A stretch of DNA of 64,000 nt from Comamonadaceae bacterium OTU4NAUVB1 (lineage in GTDB: Bacteria; Pseudomonadota; Gammaproteobacteria; Burkholderiales; Burkholderiaceae_C), in the NCBI GenBank assembly GCA_024372625.1, contig CP099605.1, positions 682,001 to 746,000 on the forward strand. Direction: 5' to 3'. Of the stretch, positions 34,097 through 47,189 are shown one piece after another. Both the position numbers and the translations under genes were made by a program. Below the pieces are notes generated by a model. It did not search any database and had not been told where the DNA came from. It saw only the letters and a program-made list of their open reading frames with translations. Each line of letters starts with the position of its first letter. Position 1 is the first letter of the stretch.

Positions 34097-35295
34097 TCGT
34101 CGTCGTCAGGCCCGGCCTCCTGGCCTCGGTGCAGGACCTGGGCCGGCACGGCCACCGCGACCTGGGCATCTGCCCCGGCGGCGCGCTCGATGCGCTGGCG
34201 CTGACCCTGGCCAACCGGCTGGTGGGCAACGCGCCCGGCGCCGCCGGGATCGAACTGACCATGGGACGCTGCGAGCTGCGCTTCGAGGCCGACACGCGCA
34301 TCGCGCTGGCCGGCGGCGACTTCGGTGCCCGGCTCGACGGCACGCCGCTGGCGCCGTACTGGAGCGTGGCCGTCCAGGCCGGGCAGTCGCTGGTGCTGGG
34401 CGAGGGCAGGGCGGGCGCAACGGGCGCCGGCCCTGGGCTGCGGGCCTGGCTGGCGGTGGCCGGCGGCATCGACGTGCCCATGGTGCTCGGCTCGCGCAGC
34501 ACCGACCTCAAGGCCGGCTTCGGCGGCCATCGCGGCCGGGCGCTGAAGAAGGGCGACCGGCTGGCCCTGGGCCCCTCCGCGCTCGATGCCGCGCAGCGCG
34601 GGCGCCGTGCCCTCGGCCTGCGCGGACCCGAGGGCGGCATCGACGAGCGCGACCGCCACGCGATGCCGGACTCCGATGCCGCCAAGGCCGGCGCGCGGGC
34701 GCACAGCCTCTTCGGCGGGCATCGCGACGAAGGCGACGATGACGGCGACGCGATCGTCCTGCGCGTCATGCCCGGGCCCGAGTTCGACCACTTCACGCGC
34801 GCTTCCCAGGCCGCGCTGTGGCGCGCGCGCTGGCGCATCACGCCGCAGAGCAACCGCATGGGCAGCCGCCTCGAGGGCCCGGCCCTGCAGCGCGCGCGGT
34901 CCGGGGAGATGCTGTCCTCGGGCGTCGTGCCGGGCACGGTCCAGGTGCCGCCCACGGGCCAGCCGATCGTCCTGATGGGCGATGCCCAGACCACCGGCGG
35001 CTATCCGCGCATTGGCGCCGTGATCCGCGCCGACCTGTGGAAGCTCGCGCAGGCACCGCTGGGGGGCGCGCTGCGCTTGGTGCAGGTCGACGCGGTTCAG
35101 GCCCGGCTCGCCTGGGAGGCGCAGCGCCGTTACCTGGCACTGGCCTTGCAGGGCCTGAGCGCGGCGGGCTGGCCGATCGCGCCGGCGCCGACCGGGTCGG
35201 CCGCGTCCGCTCCTGAGCCTGCTTCCGCCTCCGCTTCCGCGTCGCCGGCAGCGAACCCCGATTCCAACGTTGGAGGACCATTCCATGCAGATTGA
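34093..35295 (+). CDS. pxpC: 5-oxoprolinase subunit PxpC
   Basis: The partner of PxpB in the 5-oxoprolinase complex (biotin-dependent carboxyltransferase-like fold, KipA-type). 400 residues, longer than the usual 310-330. Seen: [50 protein letters not shown] and [13 protein letters not shown], and [12 protein letters not shown]. The extra length comes from a charged insertion around residues 175-225 (rich in Asp, Arg and His) and a Ser/Ala/Pro-rich tail of about 35 residues. The tail runs through the ribosome binding site of pxpA; the coding regions overlap by 11 bases. Confidence 0.92.
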   Translation: MIVVVRPGLLASVQDLGRHGHRDLGICPGGALDALALTLANRLVGNAPGAAGIELTMGRCELRFEADTRIALAGGDFGARLDGTPLAPYWSVAVQAGQSLVLGEGRAGATGAGPGLRAWLAVAGGIDVPMVLGSRSTDLKAGFGGHRGRALKKGDRLALGPSALDAAQRGRRALGLRGPEGGIDERDRHAMPDSDAAKAGARAHSLFGGHRDEGDDDGDAIVLRVMPGPEFDHFTRASQAALWRARWRITPQSNRMGSRLEGPALQRARSGEMLSSGVVPGTVQVPPTGQPIVLMGDAQTTGGYPRIGAVIRADLWKLAQAPLGGALRLVQVDAVQARLAWEAQRRYLALALQGLSAAGWPIAPAPTGSAASAPEPASASASASPAANPDSNVGGPFHAD

Positions 35296-36028
35296 CCTGA
35301 ACGCCGACCTCGGCGAAGGCGCGGGCAGCGACGAGGAACTGCTCGCGCTGGTGAGCTCGGCCAACATCGCCTGCGGCTGGCACGCGGGCGACGCGTCCAC
35401 CATGCGCCAGTGCGTGCGCTGGGCGATCGATCGCCATGTGGCGATCGGCGCTCACCCGAGCTTTCCGGACCGCGCCAACTTCGGCCGCAGCACCATGCAC
35501 CTGCCGCCGCAGGAGATCGTCGACGGCCTGCTCTATCAGATCGGTGCGCTCGCGGCCATCGTCAAGGCCGAGGGTGGCACGCTCGCCCACGTGAAGCCGC
35601 ACGGCGCGCTCTACAACCAGGCGGTCAAGGAGCCCGAACTCGCCGCCGCCATCTGCGAGGCCGTGCGGCGCTTCGACCCCGGCCTGCGCTTCTTCGGCCT
35701 GGCCGGCAGCGGCATGATCGCCGCCGCGGAACGCGCCGGCCTGAGGCCGGTGGAGGAGGTCTTCGCCGACCGTGGCTACATGCCCGACGGCAGCCTGGTG
35801 CCGCGCAGCCAGGCGGGGGCGCTGATCGAGGACGAGGCGGCGTCGCTGGCGCAGACCCTGTCGCTGGTGCGCGACCACCGCGTCACGGCCATCGACGGCA
35901 GCGTGGTGGCCGTCAACGCCCAGACCGTGTGCCTGCACGGCGACGGCGCGCACGCGCTGGCCTTCGCCCGGCGCATCCGCGCGGCGCTGGAAGGCGAGGG
36001 GATCGCGGTCATGGCCACGGCCGCCTGA
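35285..36028 (+). CDS. pxpA: 5-oxoprolinase subunit PxpA (LamB/YcsF family)
   Basis: The third 5-oxoprolinase subunit, the LamB/YcsF-type protein. 247 residues. Seen: the N-terminal [14 protein letters not shown] with conserved acidic residues, [36 protein letters not shown] and [17 protein letters not shown], all family signatures. The ATG at 35285 is supported by GGAGG about 8 bases upstream, lying inside the end of pxpC. The unit order pxpB-pxpC-pxpA differs from the pxpA-first order common elsewhere. It converges on a hydrolase gene with 7 bases between stops. Confidence 0.94.
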   Translation: MQIDLNADLGEGAGSDEELLALVSSANIACGWHAGDASTMRQCVRWAIDRHVAIGAHPSFPDRANFGRSTMHLPPQEIVDGLLYQIGALAAIVKAEGGTLAHVKPHGALYNQAVKEPELAAAICEAVRRFDPGLRFFGLAGSGMIAAAERAGLRPVEEVFADRGYMPDGSLVPRSQAGALIEDEAASLAQTLSLVRDHRVTAIDGSVVAVNAQTVCLHGDGAHALAFARRIRAALEGEGIAVMATAA

Positions 36029-36035
36029 GGGCCGC

Positions 36036-36743
36036 TCAAGCGGGCGGCAGTCGCGCGAGCCAGTCCGCCAGCAACGCGTTCACCGGCGCCGGCTTCTCCA
36101 TCGTCAGCATGTGGCCGCAGTCCGGAAGCCAGTGCAGTTCGGCGTGCGGGACGCATTCGGCGATCTCGCGCGAGCACTCGGGCGGCGTCAGTCGGTCGGT
36201 GTCGCCGCACAGGACCAGCACCGGGCAGCGCAAGGCGCCCAGATGCGTCCGCGCGTCGGGGCGTTGCATCACGGCGCGGTTCTGGCCCACCAGCTGCGCC
36301 ACGCCGGCGTCCATCACCATCTCCACGTAGCACCGCACCAGCGCCTTGTCGGCCGCCTGTTTCGGGTGGAAGGCGAAGTTGGCGTTGAACTCGATGAGCT
36401 CGCGCGCCTCGCCGCGCTCGAACAACCCGATGGCCGACTCCCGCAGGCGGAACATGTCCGGCGTCTCGGGGCGCGGGCTGGTGCCCAGCAGGGCCAGGCC
36501 GGCGATGCGTCCGGGGGCCTGCCGCGCGGCCTCCATGGCGATCATCCCGCCCATCGAGGCCCCGCACAGCACAAGCGTACCGTCGTGTTCGGCCAGCACG
36601 GCGCGCGCCATGGCCTCGATGACGCCATGGCGCATGTGCACGTCGCTGACGACGGCATCGAAGGCGGCCGGGACGGCGGCGCGCTGCGCGTGCCAGAGGC
36701 GGGCGTCGCAGGCGAGGCCGGGCAGGAAGACGAGTCGGGTCAT
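36036..36743 (-). CDS. alpha/beta hydrolase
   Basis: A 235-residue alpha/beta hydrolase of unknown substrate. Seen: the oxyanion region FLPGLACDARLW, the nucleophile elbow GASMGG with Ser 63, LVLCGDTDRLTPPE carrying the acid, and the catalytic His in LPDCGHMLTMEKP. This set is complete, so activity is expected (esterase, lactonase or C-C hydrolase). No signal peptide. It stands between convergent pxpA and the divergent phosphatase gene (82 bases between starts). Confidence 0.88.
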   Translation of the reverse strand: MTRLVFLPGLACDARLWHAQRAAVPAAFDAVVSDVHMRHGVIEAMARAVLAEHDGTLVLCGASMGGMIAMEAARQAPGRIAGLALLGTSPRPETPDMFRLRESAIGLFERGEARELIEFNANFAFHPKQAADKALVRCYVEMVMDAGVAQLVGQNRAVMQRPDARTHLGALRCPVLVLCGDTDRLTPPECSREIAECVPHAELHWLPDCGHMLTMEKPAPVNALLADWLARLPPA

Positions 36744-36825
36744 CGCCGCATTCTCGGTGACGCCGCACGGGCGTCACGCCGCGGATCGACCCGTGTCACG
36801 CCGGGCGCCGACAATGGCCGGCGCC

Positions 36826-37539
36826 ATGACCGAACCCAACGCCACGCCCGCCACCGATCCCGTGCTCCCCCTCGCCACCGAACTCGTCCTGGTGCGCCAC
36901 GGCGAGACCGCCTGGAACCGCGAACTGCGTTTCCAAGGTCATGCCGACGTCCCACTCAACGACATGGGCCACGAGCAGGCGCGCCGCCTCGGGCTGCGCC
37001 TGGCGGACGCGGCGGTGGATCACCTGTTCTGCAGCGATCTGATGCGCGCCCAGCAGACCGCCGCGCCGGCCGCGCAACGCCTCGGTCTGCCGGTGGTGAC
37101 GCTGGCGGGCCTGCGCGAGCAGCACTTCGGCCTCGTCGAGGGGCTGCGTGGCGACGAGATCCGCGCGCTGCATCCGCGCGCCTGGGAGGAATGGCTGGAA
37201 TTCCGCGAGGACCACGCCATGCCCGAAGGCGAGTCGCCCCGGCGCTTCCACGCCCGCGTGATCGAGACGCTGGGCGCCATCGCCGCGGCGCATGCCGGGC
37301 GGACGCTGTTGGTGGTGACGCACGGCGGCGTGCTCGACATGGTCTGGCGCACCGCCCACGGCCTGGGCCTGAACGGCCCGCGCCAGAGCGACATCCCCAA
37401 CGCCGGCGTCAGCCGCATCCGCCTGCCCGATGCGTCGCGGCCCGGCCACATCGAGATCCTCGACTGGGCCGACACCCGCCACCTGGACGACCTGCCGGCG
37501 CAGCCGGTGTACGACCAGCGGCGGCACATGGCGAAGTAG
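36826..37539 (+). CDS. histidine phosphatase superfamily protein
   Basis: A 237-residue phosphatase or phosphomutase-like enzyme of the phosphoglycerate mutase branch. Seen: the phosphohistidine motif LVLVRHGETAWNRELRFQG (RHGET), the middle LREQHFGLVEGLRG with the proton-donor Glu, and the second catalytic His in VVTHGGVLDMVWR. The cofactor-dependent mutase GpmA is unlikely because the substrate-loop pattern fits broad-specificity phosphatases. Start: ATG at 36826 or four codons earlier at 36814; GACAAT at 36810-36815 may be the -10, which favours the later start. It converges on the TTC38-like gene with 9 bases between stops. Confidence 0.86.
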   Translation: MTEPNATPATDPVLPLATELVLVRHGETAWNRELRFQGHADVPLNDMGHEQARRLGLRLADAAVDHLFCSDLMRAQQTAAPAAQRLGLPVVTLAGLREQHFGLVEGLRGDEIRALHPRAWEEWLEFREDHAMPEGESPRRFHARVIETLGAIAAAHAGRTLLVVTHGGVLDMVWRTAHGLGLNGPRQSDIPNAGVSRIRLPDASRPGHIEILDWADTRHLDDLPAQPVYDQRRHMAK

Positions 37540-37548
37540 CCGGCGTCC

Positions 37549-38877
37549 TTAGATCAGTCCCAGGGCCCGGTTCACGGCGCTCACCTGGCGCCGCAGCCGC
37601 AGCGATTCGGGCTGGCCGTTGAGCTGGCGCTGCAGCACGTCCTGCGCCGCCGCCAGGGAGCGGGGCGTGCCGGCGCGCACGCGGGCGTCGAGCAGCACCT
37701 GGTCGAACAGGTCGCGCTGCGCGTGGCTGCCACCGATCTCGACCATGCGCGGCAGCGCCGTGCCCAGCGCCTCGATGGCGCGCGGGAAGTCGCCGCGCGC
37801 ATGCGCCAGCAGGCCGTGCGCGGCCGGCACGCACACCTGCTGCCAGGCGGCGCGGGTCTGGTCGGGCGCCCGCGCGGCGAAGGCCTCGATGCGCCCCAGC
37901 AGGACGTCGGCCTCGTCGCGCCCGGCCCGCGCCAGGCCGTAGAGGTACTGCAGGTCGAGAAAGGGCAGCACATGGTCGTCGAGCCGGTGGAGCAGGTGCG
38001 CCGCCACGTCGTCCCAGCGCGCGCCGACGTCGATGCCCGCCAGCTCCAGTCGCGCGAGCAGCGACACGGCGCCGATCTGGTCCTGGGTGTAGTCCACGGC
38101 CACGCCCCAGACATGGTCGTCGTGGATGGCGAGCGCCTCGTCGTCGCGGTCCAGGTCGATGAGGAACAGCGCCACGTGCCACCAGTTGTGCGTGACCATG
38201 AAGGAGTTGAGTCCCACCCAGGTGTCGCTCACGTCCCGCATGAATTCGAGGCCCTCGGCCAGGCGCCCCTCGGTGAGCATGACGTGGCCGAGCGCATGGT
38301 GTGCCCAGGGTTCCTTGCGATTCAGGGCGATGGCGCGGCGCGCGCTGACCTCGGCCTCGCGCAACCGGTGGCACTGCTCGTGGCCGAAGGCGACCATGCC
38401 GTGCGCCTGGGCGACGTCGGCGGCCGCCGGCAGGGCGGTCTGGGCGAGTCGCAGCAGGCCGGGAAAGTCGCCGATGTTGAAGCAGTGGTACTGGCCGAGC
38501 TTGACCGAGGCCAGGTCGCGCGGGTGCTCGCGCGCCTGCTCCTGGTGCAGCGCGATGGCGCCCTCGACGTCGCCGTCGACCCAGGCGCCGACGGCGGCGA
38601 TGAAACGCCGCTCGCGCGGCGTGGTGCGCGCCGCCCCGGCCCGGGCACGCTCGATGAAGGGCCGCGCGCCGGGCGCGCCGTCCTTCGACTCCGAGAACAT
38701 GTGCAGCGCGGCGCAGCAGGCCTGCACCATCGGGGTGGTGTCGCCGGCGGCGCTCAGCACGTCGGCGGCGGTCGACTCGCAGGCGATGAAGCCGCTGGCG
38801 AAGGCGTCGATGGCCGCGGCCGCGCCGGGGTCGTCGAGCGTCACGGGGTTGCCCAGGAAGTCGGTGGTGGTGGTCAT
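37549..38877 (-). CDS. TTC38-like tetratricopeptide repeat protein
   Basis: A 442-residue helical protein resembling the TTC38 family (tetratricopeptide repeat protein 38), whose function is unknown. Seen: many helix pairs of TPR type, with the conserved GMVAFGHEQCHRLREAE, KEPWAHHALGHVMLTEGRLAEG and TVGLNSFMVTHNWWHVAL (quoted in part; NWWH is typical) stretches. No signal peptide. It is the last gene of a seven-gene leftward unit, 40 bases after the amidase. TTC38-like proteins often sit with amidase and transporter genes, so an accessory role in handling the imported substrate is plausible, but not shown. Confidence 0.82.
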   Translation of the reverse strand: MTTTTDFLGNPVTLDDPGAAAAIDAFASGFIACESTAADVLSAAGDTTPMVQACCAALHMFSESKDGAPGARPFIERARAGAARTTPRERRFIAAVGAWVDGDVEGAIALHQEQAREHPRDLASVKLGQYHCFNIGDFPGLLRLAQTALPAAADVAQAHGMVAFGHEQCHRLREAEVSARRAIALNRKEPWAHHALGHVMLTEGRLAEGLEFMRDVSDTWVGLNSFMVTHNWWHVALFLIDLDRDDEALAIHDDHVWGVAVDYTQDQIGAVSLLARLELAGIDVGARWDDVAAHLLHRLDDHVLPFLDLQYLYGLARAGRDEADVLLGRIEAFAARAPDQTRAAWQQVCVPAAHGLLAHARGDFPRAIEALGTALPRMVEIGGSHAQRDLFDQVLLDARVRAGTPRSLAAAQDVLQRQLNGQPESLRLRRQVSAVNRALGLI

Positions 38878-38917
38878 GGTGTCGTGGCGATGGGTCGCGG
38901 CCGGGCGCGGTCCGGTA

Positions 38918-40321
38918 TCAGGCCTCGGGCGGCACCGGCCAGGGCCGTTGCGCCGCGCGGATCTGTTCGAAGGCGCGCGCCACCCGCAGCACGCCCAGGT
39001 CGTCGAAGCGCCGACCGGCGATCTGCAGGCCGATCGGCAGCCCCGCCCCGGTGTAGCCGCAGTTGATCGACGCGGCCGGCTGCTCCGACATGTTGAAGGG
39101 CACCGTGAAGCCGATGTGCTCCAGCGGACGCAGCGGGTCGTTGGTCGGCGAGGGCCACTCGGCCGGCGCGGGCGAGTTGGGCGCGGTCGGCGAAATGACG
39201 TAGTCGAAGTCGGCGCAGGCGGCCACCGCCGCCACGCGCGTGGCGTGGAACTGGCTGAAGGCGCGGAAGACGTGCTCGCCGCCGAAATCGGCCGCGCTCT
39301 CGGCCCAGCGGCGGATGTAGGGCAGCACCTTGTCGCGCTGCGCCGGCGCCAGCGCCTGCAGGTCGACGTGCGAGCGCATGCGCCAGAGGTGGTCCATGCC
39401 GTCGAGCATCGTCCGCGTCATGAACGGACGCATCGGTTCGACCACGGCGCCGGCGGCTTCGAAGCGCGCCGCCGCGTGCTCGACCGCCGCGCGGATCTCC
39501 GGCTCCACCGCCAGCCCGCAGCCGGCGTCGAGCAGCAGGCCAATGCGCAGGCCGCGCAGGTGGTCGGGGTCGACGTCGAAGTCGCGCCAGGCGATGTCCT
39601 GCGGCGGCAGGTTCATGCTGTCGCGCGCGTCCGGGCGCGCGAGCGCCTCGAGCATCAGGGCGGCGTCGCCGACCGTGCGCGTCATCGGACCGGCGGCGCG
39701 TCCCATGTAGGGCGGGTCGATCGGCACGCGACCCAGGCTGGGCTTGAGCGTGAAGATGCCGCACCACGCCGCCGGCAGGCGCAGCGAGCCGCCGATGTCG
39801 GTGCCGATGTGCAGCGGCCCGTAGCCGGCGGCGGCGGCGGCGGCGGCCCCGGCGCTGGAGCCGCCCGGCGTGCGCGAGCGGTCCCACGGATTTCGCGAGA
39901 GCGCATGGAAGCTGGAGAGGCCCGACGACAGCATCCCGTAGTCGGGCATGGTCGTCTTGGCCAGGATCACGGCGCCCGCTTCCTTCAGGCGCGCGGCCGG
40001 CGGCGCGTCGTGCTTCGCCGGCACCAGCGCGACGGCGGCGGTGCCCGCGGGCAGCGGGTCGCCGCGCGTGGCGATGTTCTCCTTGATCGTGACGGGCACG
40101 CCGTCGAGCGGGCCGCGCTCCTCGCCGCGCCGCCAGCGCGCCTCGGAGGCGCGGGCCTGTTCCAGCGCGGCCTCGGGCCGCAGCAGCCAGGTCGCGCGCA
40201 GGTGCGGCTCCCAGCGCTCGATGTGGTCGAGGACGTCGCGCGTCGCCTCGACCGGCGAGAGCGAGCCGTCCCGGTAGGCCGCGCCGAGTTCGCGCGCCGA
40301 ATGGTCGTGGAGCCGGCTCAT
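38918..40321 (-). CDS. amidase signature enzyme
   Basis: A 467-residue amidohydrolase of the amidase signature family, cutting amide bonds in small molecules or peptides. Seen: the Ser-cisSer-Lys triad, with K80 in VTIKEN, Ser 156 in PGGSSAG and nucleophile Ser 178 in TDIGGSLR, spaced as in known members. No signal peptide, so it works in the cytoplasm. It is not GatA: the gene is alone, without gatB/gatC. Start ATG at 40319-40321 overlaps the stop of the upstream binding-protein gene (ATGA), so it belongs to the transporter unit and probably hydrolyses what is imported. Confidence 0.9.
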   Translation of the reverse strand: MSRLHDHSARELGAAYRDGSLSPVEATRDVLDHIERWEPHLRATWLLRPEAALEQARASEARWRRGEERGPLDGVPVTIKENIATRGDPLPAGTAAVALVPAKHDAPPAARLKEAGAVILAKTTMPDYGMLSSGLSSFHALSRNPWDRSRTPGGSSAGAAAAAAAGYGPLHIGTDIGGSLRLPAAWCGIFTLKPSLGRVPIDPPYMGRAAGPMTRTVGDAALMLEALARPDARDSMNLPPQDIAWRDFDVDPDHLRGLRIGLLLDAGCGLAVEPEIRAAVEHAAARFEAAGAVVEPMRPFMTRTMLDGMDHLWRMRSHVDLQALAPAQRDKVLPYIRRWAESAADFGGEHVFRAFSQFHATRVAAVAACADFDYVISPTAPNSPAPAEWPSPTNDPLRPLEHIGFTVPFNMSEQPAASINCGYTGAGLPIGLQIAGRRFDDLGVLRVARAFEQIRAAQRPWPVPPEA

Positions 40322-41814
40322 GCCCACGAGAGCGCGGACAGGTCGTTGGCGAAGATCGGCAGTTCCTTCCACAGGCCCTTGACGTTCTTCTTCGCGATGG
40401 TCGGAAACTGCGGCTGGTAGAGGTAGCCGTTGGCGGCGTCGGTGGCCAGCAGTTTCTGCGCCTCGCCCAGCAGCCGGGCGCGCTCGGCCGGCGCGGCCGT
40501 GTTCTGGATCTTGTCGTAGAGCGTGTTGAAGGCCTTGGACTGGTAGCCCCAGTAGTAGTCCGCCTTGGCGTAGTTGCCCAGGTCGAAGGGTTCGACGTGC
40601 GAGACGATCGACAGGTCGTAGTTCTTGTTGCCGTAGGTGCCGCTGAGCCATTGCGCCCATTCCACGTTCTGCACCTTGACCACGATGCCGATCCTGGCGA
40701 GCTGCGCCACGATCATCTCGCCGCCCTGGCGCGCGTAGGGCGGCGGCGGCAGGGTCAGGGTCAGTTCGAGCGGCGTCTTCACGCCGGCCTCGGCCATCAG
40801 CTTCTTCGCCTTCTCGAGGTCGAAGGGGTTGATGGCGGTGGTATCGACATAGCCCGCGGCGCCCGGCACGTAGTGGCTGCCGATGGGCACGCCGAAGCCG
40901 TCGGCCGCGCCCTCGATCACGGCCTTGCGGTCGACCGCCGCCAGGATGGCGCGACGCACGCGCACGTCGTCGAGCGGCTTCCTGGCGCTGTTGATCGCCA
41001 GGATCGTCTTGGCGCGCGAGCCCGCCAGGATGACCTGGAACTGCGGATTGCCCCTGAACTGCGCCACGATGCGCGTGGCCGCGCGCGGGAACACGTCGAC
41101 GTCGCCGGCCATCAGCGCGGCGGCCTGCGCGGCGCTGTCGGAGATGAATCGGAAGGTGACGCGGTTGATCTTCGCCTGGCCCGGATTGCGGTAGCCGTCC
41201 CACTTGGTGAGGACCAGCGAGGCGCCCTTGTTGTAGGCCTCCAGCCGGTACGGACCGGTGCCCACGGGCTTGGCCGCGTTGGTGTCGGCGCTCCTGGGCT
41301 CGACGATGACGGCCGTGGCCTGGCCGAGCGCGAAGGGCAGGTCGGGATCGATCTCCTTGTTCAGGATTACGACGGTGAACTCGTCGACCGCCTGCACGCT
41401 CATGCCGGCGAAGGCGCGCTTGTCCTTGTTGGTGCTCTTCTCGCCGCCCGCGCGCTCGAAGCTGAACTTCACGGTCTGGGCGTTGAAGGGCTCGCCGTTC
41501 TGGAACTTCACGCCGCGCTTCAGGCGGAAGGTGTAGGTCTTCAGGTCGGGCGAGACGTCCCAGCTCTCGGCCAGCAGCGGGCTCACGCTGCCGTTCTCGT
41601 TGACGCGGGTGAGCGTCTCGTAGATGTTGTAGAGGGTGACCTCCGCGATCGAGGCGGCGGCGCTGGCCGTCGGGTCCAGGCCGGTCGGCTCCAGCGTCAT
41701 GCCCAGCACCAGGGCGTCCTTGCGGCCCTGCGCCAGCGCGGCGGCCGGGGCGGCGAGCATTCCGAGGGCGAGCGAGGCGCTTCCGGTGGCGAGGAGGGTG
41801 CGGCGGTTGAGCAT
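40318..41814 (-). CDS. ABC transporter substrate-binding protein, family 5 (peptide/opine/nickel type)
   Basis: The 498-residue periplasmic binding protein of the transporter encoded upstream. Seen: a twin-Arg-like start (NRRTLLATGSASLALG) with cleavage near AALAQ, the SBP_bac_5 pattern EPTGLDPT, YNIYETLTRVNENGSVSPLLAESW (in part) and the FRLKRGVKFQNGEPFNAQTVKFS region, and the middle PVGTGPYRLEAYNKGASLVL. Gene order in the unit is permease, permease, ATPase, ATPase, binding protein, amidase, TTC38. The ligand could be a peptide, amide or opine; the amidase next door favours an amide-containing compound. Confidence 0.92.
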   Translation of the reverse strand: MLNRRTLLATGSASLALGMLAAPAAALAQGRKDALVLGMTLEPTGLDPTASAAASIAEVTLYNIYETLTRVNENGSVSPLLAESWDVSPDLKTYTFRLKRGVKFQNGEPFNAQTVKFSFERAGGEKSTNKDKRAFAGMSVQAVDEFTVVILNKEIDPDLPFALGQATAVIVEPRSADTNAAKPVGTGPYRLEAYNKGASLVLTKWDGYRNPGQAKINRVTFRFISDSAAQAAALMAGDVDVFPRAATRIVAQFRGNPQFQVILAGSRAKTILAINSARKPLDDVRVRRAILAAVDRKAVIEGAADGFGVPIGSHYVPGAAGYVDTTAINPFDLEKAKKLMAEAGVKTPLELTLTLPPPPYARQGGEMIVAQLARIGIVVKVQNVEWAQWLSGTYGNKNYDLSIVSHVEPFDLGNYAKADYYWGYQSKAFNTLYDKIQNTAAPAERARLLGEAQKLLATDAANGYLYQPQFPTIAKKNVKGLWKELPIFANDLSALSWA

Positions 41815-41850
41815 GCGATGGAACTCCGGGTGGTCGGGTTGGAAGAAGAA

Positions 41851-42704
<854 letters not shown>

Positions 42705-42708
<4 letters not shown>

Positions 42709-43697
42709 GCGGGGGGCCCCCCGCTGGCGGCCGCGACCTCGTCGAGCCGCAGGCAGCGCACGCGGTGGCCGTCGGGGAATTCCACGACCGGCGGCCGGGT
42801 GGCGTGGCAGGCCTCGACGGTAAAGGCGCAGCGCCCGGCGAAGGGACAGCCCGGCGGCAGGTCGACGAGTTCGGGCACGCTGCCCCGGATGGTCGCCAGC
42901 CGGCCGCCGCGCGGCGCCCCCAGCACCGGCCGGGCAGCGAACAGGCCCTGCGTGTAGGGGTGCGCGCGGCGCGCGAACAGCGCCTTCGTCGGTCCGCTCT
43001 CCACGACCGTGCCGCCGTACATCACCAGCATCCGGTCCACGGTGTCGGCGATCACGCCCAGGTCGTGCGAGATCAGGATCAGCGCCATGCCGCGCTCCGC
43101 CACCAGCTCCGCGATCAGGTCGAGGATCTGCTTCTGCACCGTCACGTCGAGCGCGGTGGTGGGCTCGTCGGCGATCAGCAGATCCGGCCCGCAGGCCAAC
43201 GCCATGGCGATGCCGATGCGCTGGCGCTGGCCGCCGGAGAACTGGTGCGGGTAGGCGTCCAGGCGGGCCGCCGCGTTGGGAATGCCCACACGCTCGAGCA
43301 GCGCGAGCGCCTCCGCGCGCGCCGCGGCGGCGCCCAGGCCGCGATGCAGGCGCAGCGGTTCGCCCACCTGGCGCGCGATGGTGTGCAGCGGGTTGAGCGC
43401 GGTCATCGGCTCCTGGAAGATCATGCCGATGCGGTTGCCCCGGACGCGGCACATCGCGCGGTCGGAAAGCCCCACCAGGTCCTGCCCGTCGAAACGGATG
43501 CGGCCCGACACCTCCGCCGTCTCCGGCAGCAGCCCCATGAGCGACTGCACCGTGATCGACTTGCCACTGCCCGACTCTCCCACGATGCCCAGCGTCTGGC
43601 CGCGTTCCAGCGAAAGATCGACGCCGCGCACCGCGTCGGCCGGGCCACGCTGCGTCTGCAGGCGGACGTGGAGGTCTTCGACTTCGAGCAGGGGCAT
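42705..43697 (-). CDS. ABC transporter ATPase, DppD/OppD type
   Basis: First ATPase of the transporter, 330 residues. Seen: Walker [11 protein letters not shown]-loop [10 protein letters not shown], signature [15 protein letters not shown], Walker [14 protein letters not shown]-loop ISHDLGVI, the C-terminal [12 protein letters not shown] and an iron-sulfur-type cysteine set (CPFAGRC, C in EACH, C in VRCLRL) as in OppD/DppD. The stop overlaps the second ATPase; the upstream permease ends 16 bases before its start. Confidence 0.94.
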
Positions 43698-43713
43698 GGT
43701 TTCAGGGGTCAGG

Positions 43714-46342
<2,629 letters not shown>

Positions 46343-46404
46343 TTTTTTCTCTCCCTGTCTTCGTTGCGGAATCTCCGCGTCGCGGCGGCCCGTGCCGCGA
46401 TGCC

Positions 46405-47073
46405 TCACGACGTCGGTGGCGGTGCGCCTCCGGCCGGCGTCGTGGTCGGCGCGGGCGGTGCACCGTCGCCGGGATCGCGCCGCGGCGGCTTCGGCCGCGG
46501 CGGCTTGCTGGTGTGGATCTGCTGCATGGCCCGGGTCGTGTCGCCCGCGAGCAGCGCGGGCACGGCGTGCAGCGAGCGCGCGATGGCGTCGTCGATGGCG
46601 TCGCGCTGTTCCTTGAGGGGCTTCTTCAACACCCAGCCGACCACCTCCGATTTCGCGCCCGGATGTCCGATGCCCAGGCGCAGCCGCCAGTAGTCGCCGG
46701 TGCCGAGCTGCGCGTGGATGTCGCGCAGGCCGTTGTGGCCGGCGTGGCTGCCGCCGAACTTGAGCTTGGCCTCGCCCGGCACGACGTCGAGTTCGTCGTG
46801 GATCACCAGGATCTCGGCCGGCTCGATCTTGAAGAAGCGTGCCAGTGCCGCCACCGATTTGCCCGACAGGTTCATGAAGGTCTGCGGCGCCAGCAGCCAG
46901 ACCGGCTGGCCGGCGATCTGCGTGCGGGCGACCCGCGCGTGATAGGCGCGCTCGGGGGTCAACTGGAGCTTGAGATCGCGCGCCAGGGCGTCGATCCACC
47001 AGAAGCCGGCGTTGTGCCGCGTGGCCTCGTATTCCGGGCCCGGATTGCCCAGGCCGACGAACAATTTGATCAT
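46405..47073 (-). CDS. pth: peptidyl-tRNA hydrolase
   Basis: Releases tRNA from peptidyl-tRNA that falls off ribosomes. Seen: [21 protein letters not shown] with the catalytic His (in TRHNAGF), [37 protein letters not shown] (in part: HDELDVVPG) and RLGIGHPG, all family hallmarks. 222 residues, about 25-30 longer than the usual 190-200 because of a Pro/Thr-rich tail after residue 188, probably disordered. GATAAT ends eight bases before the ATG. The usual rplY-pth order is kept. Confidence 0.96.
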   Translation of the reverse strand: MIKLFVGLGNPGPEYEATRHNAGFWWIDALARDLKLQLTPERAYHARVARTQIAGQPVWLLAPQTFMNLSGKSVAALARFFKIEPAEILVIHDELDVVPGEAKLKFGGSHAGHNGLRDIHAQLGTGDYWRLRLGIGHPGAKSEVVGWVLKKPLKEQRDAIDDAIARSLHAVPALLAGDTTRAMQQIHTSKPPRPKPPRRDPGDGAPPAPTTTPAGGAPPPTS

Positions 47074-47081
47074 GGGGCGGG

Positions 47082-47087
47082 ATTATC
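47082..47087 (-). promoter_or_regulatory. -10-like element just upstream of pth
   Basis: On the minus strand GATAAT, eight bases, then the pth ATG at 47073. A transcription start here would leave a leader of one or two bases. It lies after the rplY terminator, so pth needs its own promoter. Confidence 0.45.
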
Positions 47088-47116
47088 CAGGGCCGTCGCG
47101 CGCGCGGCGCGCCAAC

Positions 47117-47143
47117 GAAAACGGCCCGCGCGAGGCGGGCCGT
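47117..47143 (-). terminator. terminator after rplY
   Basis: On the minus strand, a perfect 9-bp stem ACGGCCCGC / GCGGGCCGT with loop CTCGC, followed by TTTTCGTT. It lies about 45 bases past the rplY stop and separates it from pth. Confidence 0.88.
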
Positions 47144-47189
47144 CGGTCCGCGGCCGGCGAACGAGCGCGGCTGCGGGGGGCGAGAAGTC

